From CAMEON01 sp045643785 (GTDB taxonomy: Bacteria; Bacillota; Clostridia; Oscillospirales; CAG-272), in the NCBI GenBank assembly GCA_045643785.1, contig JAZRFR010000192.1:1-5798 (forward strand): DNA of 5,798 nt. The letters are read 5' to 3'. Shown here one piece after another: positions 4,408-5,798 of the stretch. Position 1 is the first letter of the stretch. Every line of letters starts with the position of its first letter. The notes under the pieces were generated by a model, which saw only the letters and a program-made list of their open reading frames with translations, did no database searches and was not told where the DNA came from. The translations under genes were made by a program, and so were the position numbers.

Positions 4408-5798
4408 ATGAATACCACCGAAATGATCGATAACGCCCCCGCCCTCCCCACCGAAGAGAAAGCTACCGCGAAGGAATCTACCGCTTGGGTCTGCCCCGAC
4501 TTCAAGGTGTCGGGCATTTTCTCCTCCCACATGGTTCTCCAGCGGGAGAAGCCCATCAAGATCTGGGGCTTCTCGAATACCCCCGGCTCCCGCGTGGCGG
4601 GTTGCTTCATGGGCGAGACCGTCACCACTACCGTTGGTGAGGACAACCGCTGGACGCTGACCTTCTCCCAACACCTCTACGAGTGCGAGCCCCAGATCAT
4701 GATCATTTCCGACGACAGAGACCACACCGTCACCTTCGAGGACATCCTCATCGGTGACGTTTGGCTCATCGGCGGCCAGTCCAACGCCGAGCTGACCATG
4801 GGTCCCTGCATGACCCTCACCCCCAGCATCGAGTTCTACGAGGGGGATAACTTCCGCCTCTTTGCCCAGTACCAGCACTACCCCTACACCCACCAAGACC
4901 TCTGCGCCACTCCCCAGCCCGACGTCATCACCCCCGACTGGTGCTGGAAGCGCCCCGACAGGGAAGCATCTCTGGCCTTCTCGGCCATGGGCTGGTACTT
5001 TGCCCACGAGGTCACCAAGCACATCGGAATTCCCCTCGGTATGGTCATGATGGCGGCGGGCGGCGCCTGCGTCCGCGAACTGCTCCCCATCGAGCTTGCC
5101 CACGGAGAAGGCTATACCTACGGCGCCAACGTCCAGGAGGGCGGCTACTTCAATACCCTCATCAACCCCTGGCTGGGTCTTGCCTGTAAGGCCATGCTCT
5201 TCTTCCAGGGCGAGAGCGAGGGCGGTGACCGTACCCTGGCCGAGAAGTACGCCTACGAGCTGGCTCTGCTGGTGGCCGACGAGCGCGCCCGCTTCGGTCA
5301 GGATTTCCCCTTCTATAATGTCCAGCTCTCGGACTACCGCGACGAGGGCTGTCAGTTCTTCCCCTGGCACGATATCATCCGCATCCAGCAGCATAAGGCT
5401 CTGTCCATCATCCCCAACTCCACCCTCACCGTGGACATGGATCTGGGCGCCCCCGAGGGCTACCCCGACTGGGCCCACTCCCCCCGCAAGATGGAGCTGG
5501 GCGAGCGCCTCGCCCTCTTGGCCCTGGCCAAGGAGTACGGCATCGGCCGCGAGACCGAATGCTCCTCTCCCCGCCCCGTGACGGCTTCGATTACCAATGA
5601 CCGCAAGCAGATCATCGTGGAATTCACCGACATTTCCGCCGGCCTCATCGTCAGCGGCCATAACCCCGCCGACAGCTACGGTATGGAGGTGCAGGGATTT
5701 ACGGTGGCGACTACGACCACCGCCCCCCCCCCCCCCCCCCCGCCTCCCCCCCCCCCTCCCCCACCCGGCCCATCCCCCCCGGGGGGCGCGCCCGCGCC
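4408..5798 (+). CDS. Sialate O-acetylesterase family protein (3' end beyond window)
   Basis: This SGNH-type esterase family removes O-acetyl groups from sialic acids or other acetylated sugars, letting downstream enzymes degrade them. The frame is open from ATG 4408 to the window end (463 codons). After a non-conserved N-terminal stretch (1-31) comes the usual start of the fold, FKVSGIFSSHMVLQREKPI (32-50). The catalytic serine is S125 in IGGQSNAEL, FFQGES is at 265-270, and the D354/H357 pair lies in DWAHSPRKMELGERL, matching the family's D-x-x-H. No signal peptide is visible, so it probably acts in the cytoplasm on imported sugars. AAAGGA (4393-4398) lies 9 bases before the ATG. From about residue 435 the protein becomes four threonines and then nearly all proline, because the DNA turns into C-rich low-complexity sequence; that part should not be trusted. 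Substrate is inferred; xylan or other acetyl-glycan deacetylation is possible. Confidence 0.88.
   Translation, partial: MNTTEMIDNAPALPTEEKATAKESTAWVCPDFKVSGIFSSHMVLQREKPIKIWGFSNTPGSRVAGCFMGETVTTTVGEDNRWTLTFSQHLYECEPQIMIISDDRDHTVTFEDILIGDVWLIGGQSNAELTMGPCMTLTPSIEFYEGDNFRLFAQYQHYPYTHQDLCATPQPDVITPDWCWKRPDREASLAFSAMGWYFAHEVTKHIGIPLGMVMMAAGGACVRELLPIELAHGEGYTYGANVQEGGYFNTLINPWLGLACKAMLFFQGESEGGDRTLAEKYAYELALLVADERARFGQDFPFYNVQLSDYRDEGCQFFPWHDIIRIQQHKALSIIPNSTLTVDMDLGAPEGYPDWAHSPRKMELGERLALLALAKEYGIGRETECSSPRPVTASITNDRKQIIVEFTDISAGLIVSGHNPADSYGMEVQGFTVATTTTAPPPPPPPPPPPPPPGPSPPGGAPA
5723..5798. other. C-rich low-complexity contig end, probable artefact
   Basis: A run of 19 C (5723-5741) is followed by mixed C-rich sequence with almost no A or T to the window end. 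It breaks the esterase gene without the normal codon pattern and would encode a polyproline tail unlike the family. Simple outward poly-G from two-colour sequencing would give G, not C, on this strand, so the exact cause is unclear. Confidence 0.8.

Noticed and set aside
4327..5661. A 444-codon open frame on the minus strand opposite the esterase gene
   Set aside because: It is the antisense shadow of a GC-rich gene. Its translation is rich in Gly, Val, Ala, Glu and His with no recognisable domain, while the plus-strand frame has clear catalytic motifs.
1..5798. CRISPR arrays, tRNA or rRNA genes, insertion sequences and defence or toxin-antitoxin systems
   Set aside because: I looked for regularly spaced repeats, cloverleaf-like segments, transposase motifs and small paired toxin-antitoxin genes and found none; all sizeable open frames are explained by the listed genes.

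Overview
The window (5,798 bases) looks like the end of a contig from a Gram-positive anaerobe, most likely a gut or rumen Clostridia-type Firmicute with moderately high GC. This rests on strong AAAGGAG-type ribosome binding sites, consensus vegetative promoters, a fermentative D-lactate dehydrogenase, and a C_GCAxxG_C_C-family redox protein. The assignment is inferred from gene style only; no rRNA or other taxonomic marker is present.

Layout from left to right. Bases 2-373 (+) encode the C-terminal end of threonyl-tRNA synthetase (thrS), cut by the window start. A 93-base gap follows, with a perfect 18-bp hairpin that resembles a dispersed intergenic repeat or terminator. Bases 467-1099 (+) encode a 210-residue ankyrin-repeat protein of clearly lower GC than its neighbours. 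Only 16 bases later comes a GC-rich cysteine-motif protein of the C_GCAxxG_C_C family (1116-1601, +), probably cotranscribed with it. A hairpin at 1611-1640 sits between this gene and a convergent gene for a MATE-family multidrug/cation exporter (1656-3035, -). That exporter has its own near-perfect promoter at 3109-3137. Upstream of it, on the same strand, lies D-lactate dehydrogenase (3205-4239, -). A 168-base regulatory region separates it from a divergent sialate O-acetylesterase-family gene (4408 to the end, +). The last 76 bases are C-rich low-complexity sequence that is probably an assembly or sequencing artefact.

Functionally this is a mostly ordinary chromosomal segment: translation, efflux, fermentation (pyruvate to D-lactate with NADH reoxidation) and glycan deacetylation. 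There is no sign of one shared pathway. The exporter and dehydrogenase appear to be separate transcription units, because the exporter has its own promoter after the dehydrogenase gene. The most notable structure is the dehydrogenase/esterase intergenic region. There the best predicted promoters of two divergent genes face each other, so each leader would run through the other's promoter, and a 17-base palindrome lies in the core of the dehydrogenase promoter. I see no CRISPR array, tRNA, rRNA, insertion sequence or convincing new defence or mobile system. No gene-free stretch exceeds 168 bases.
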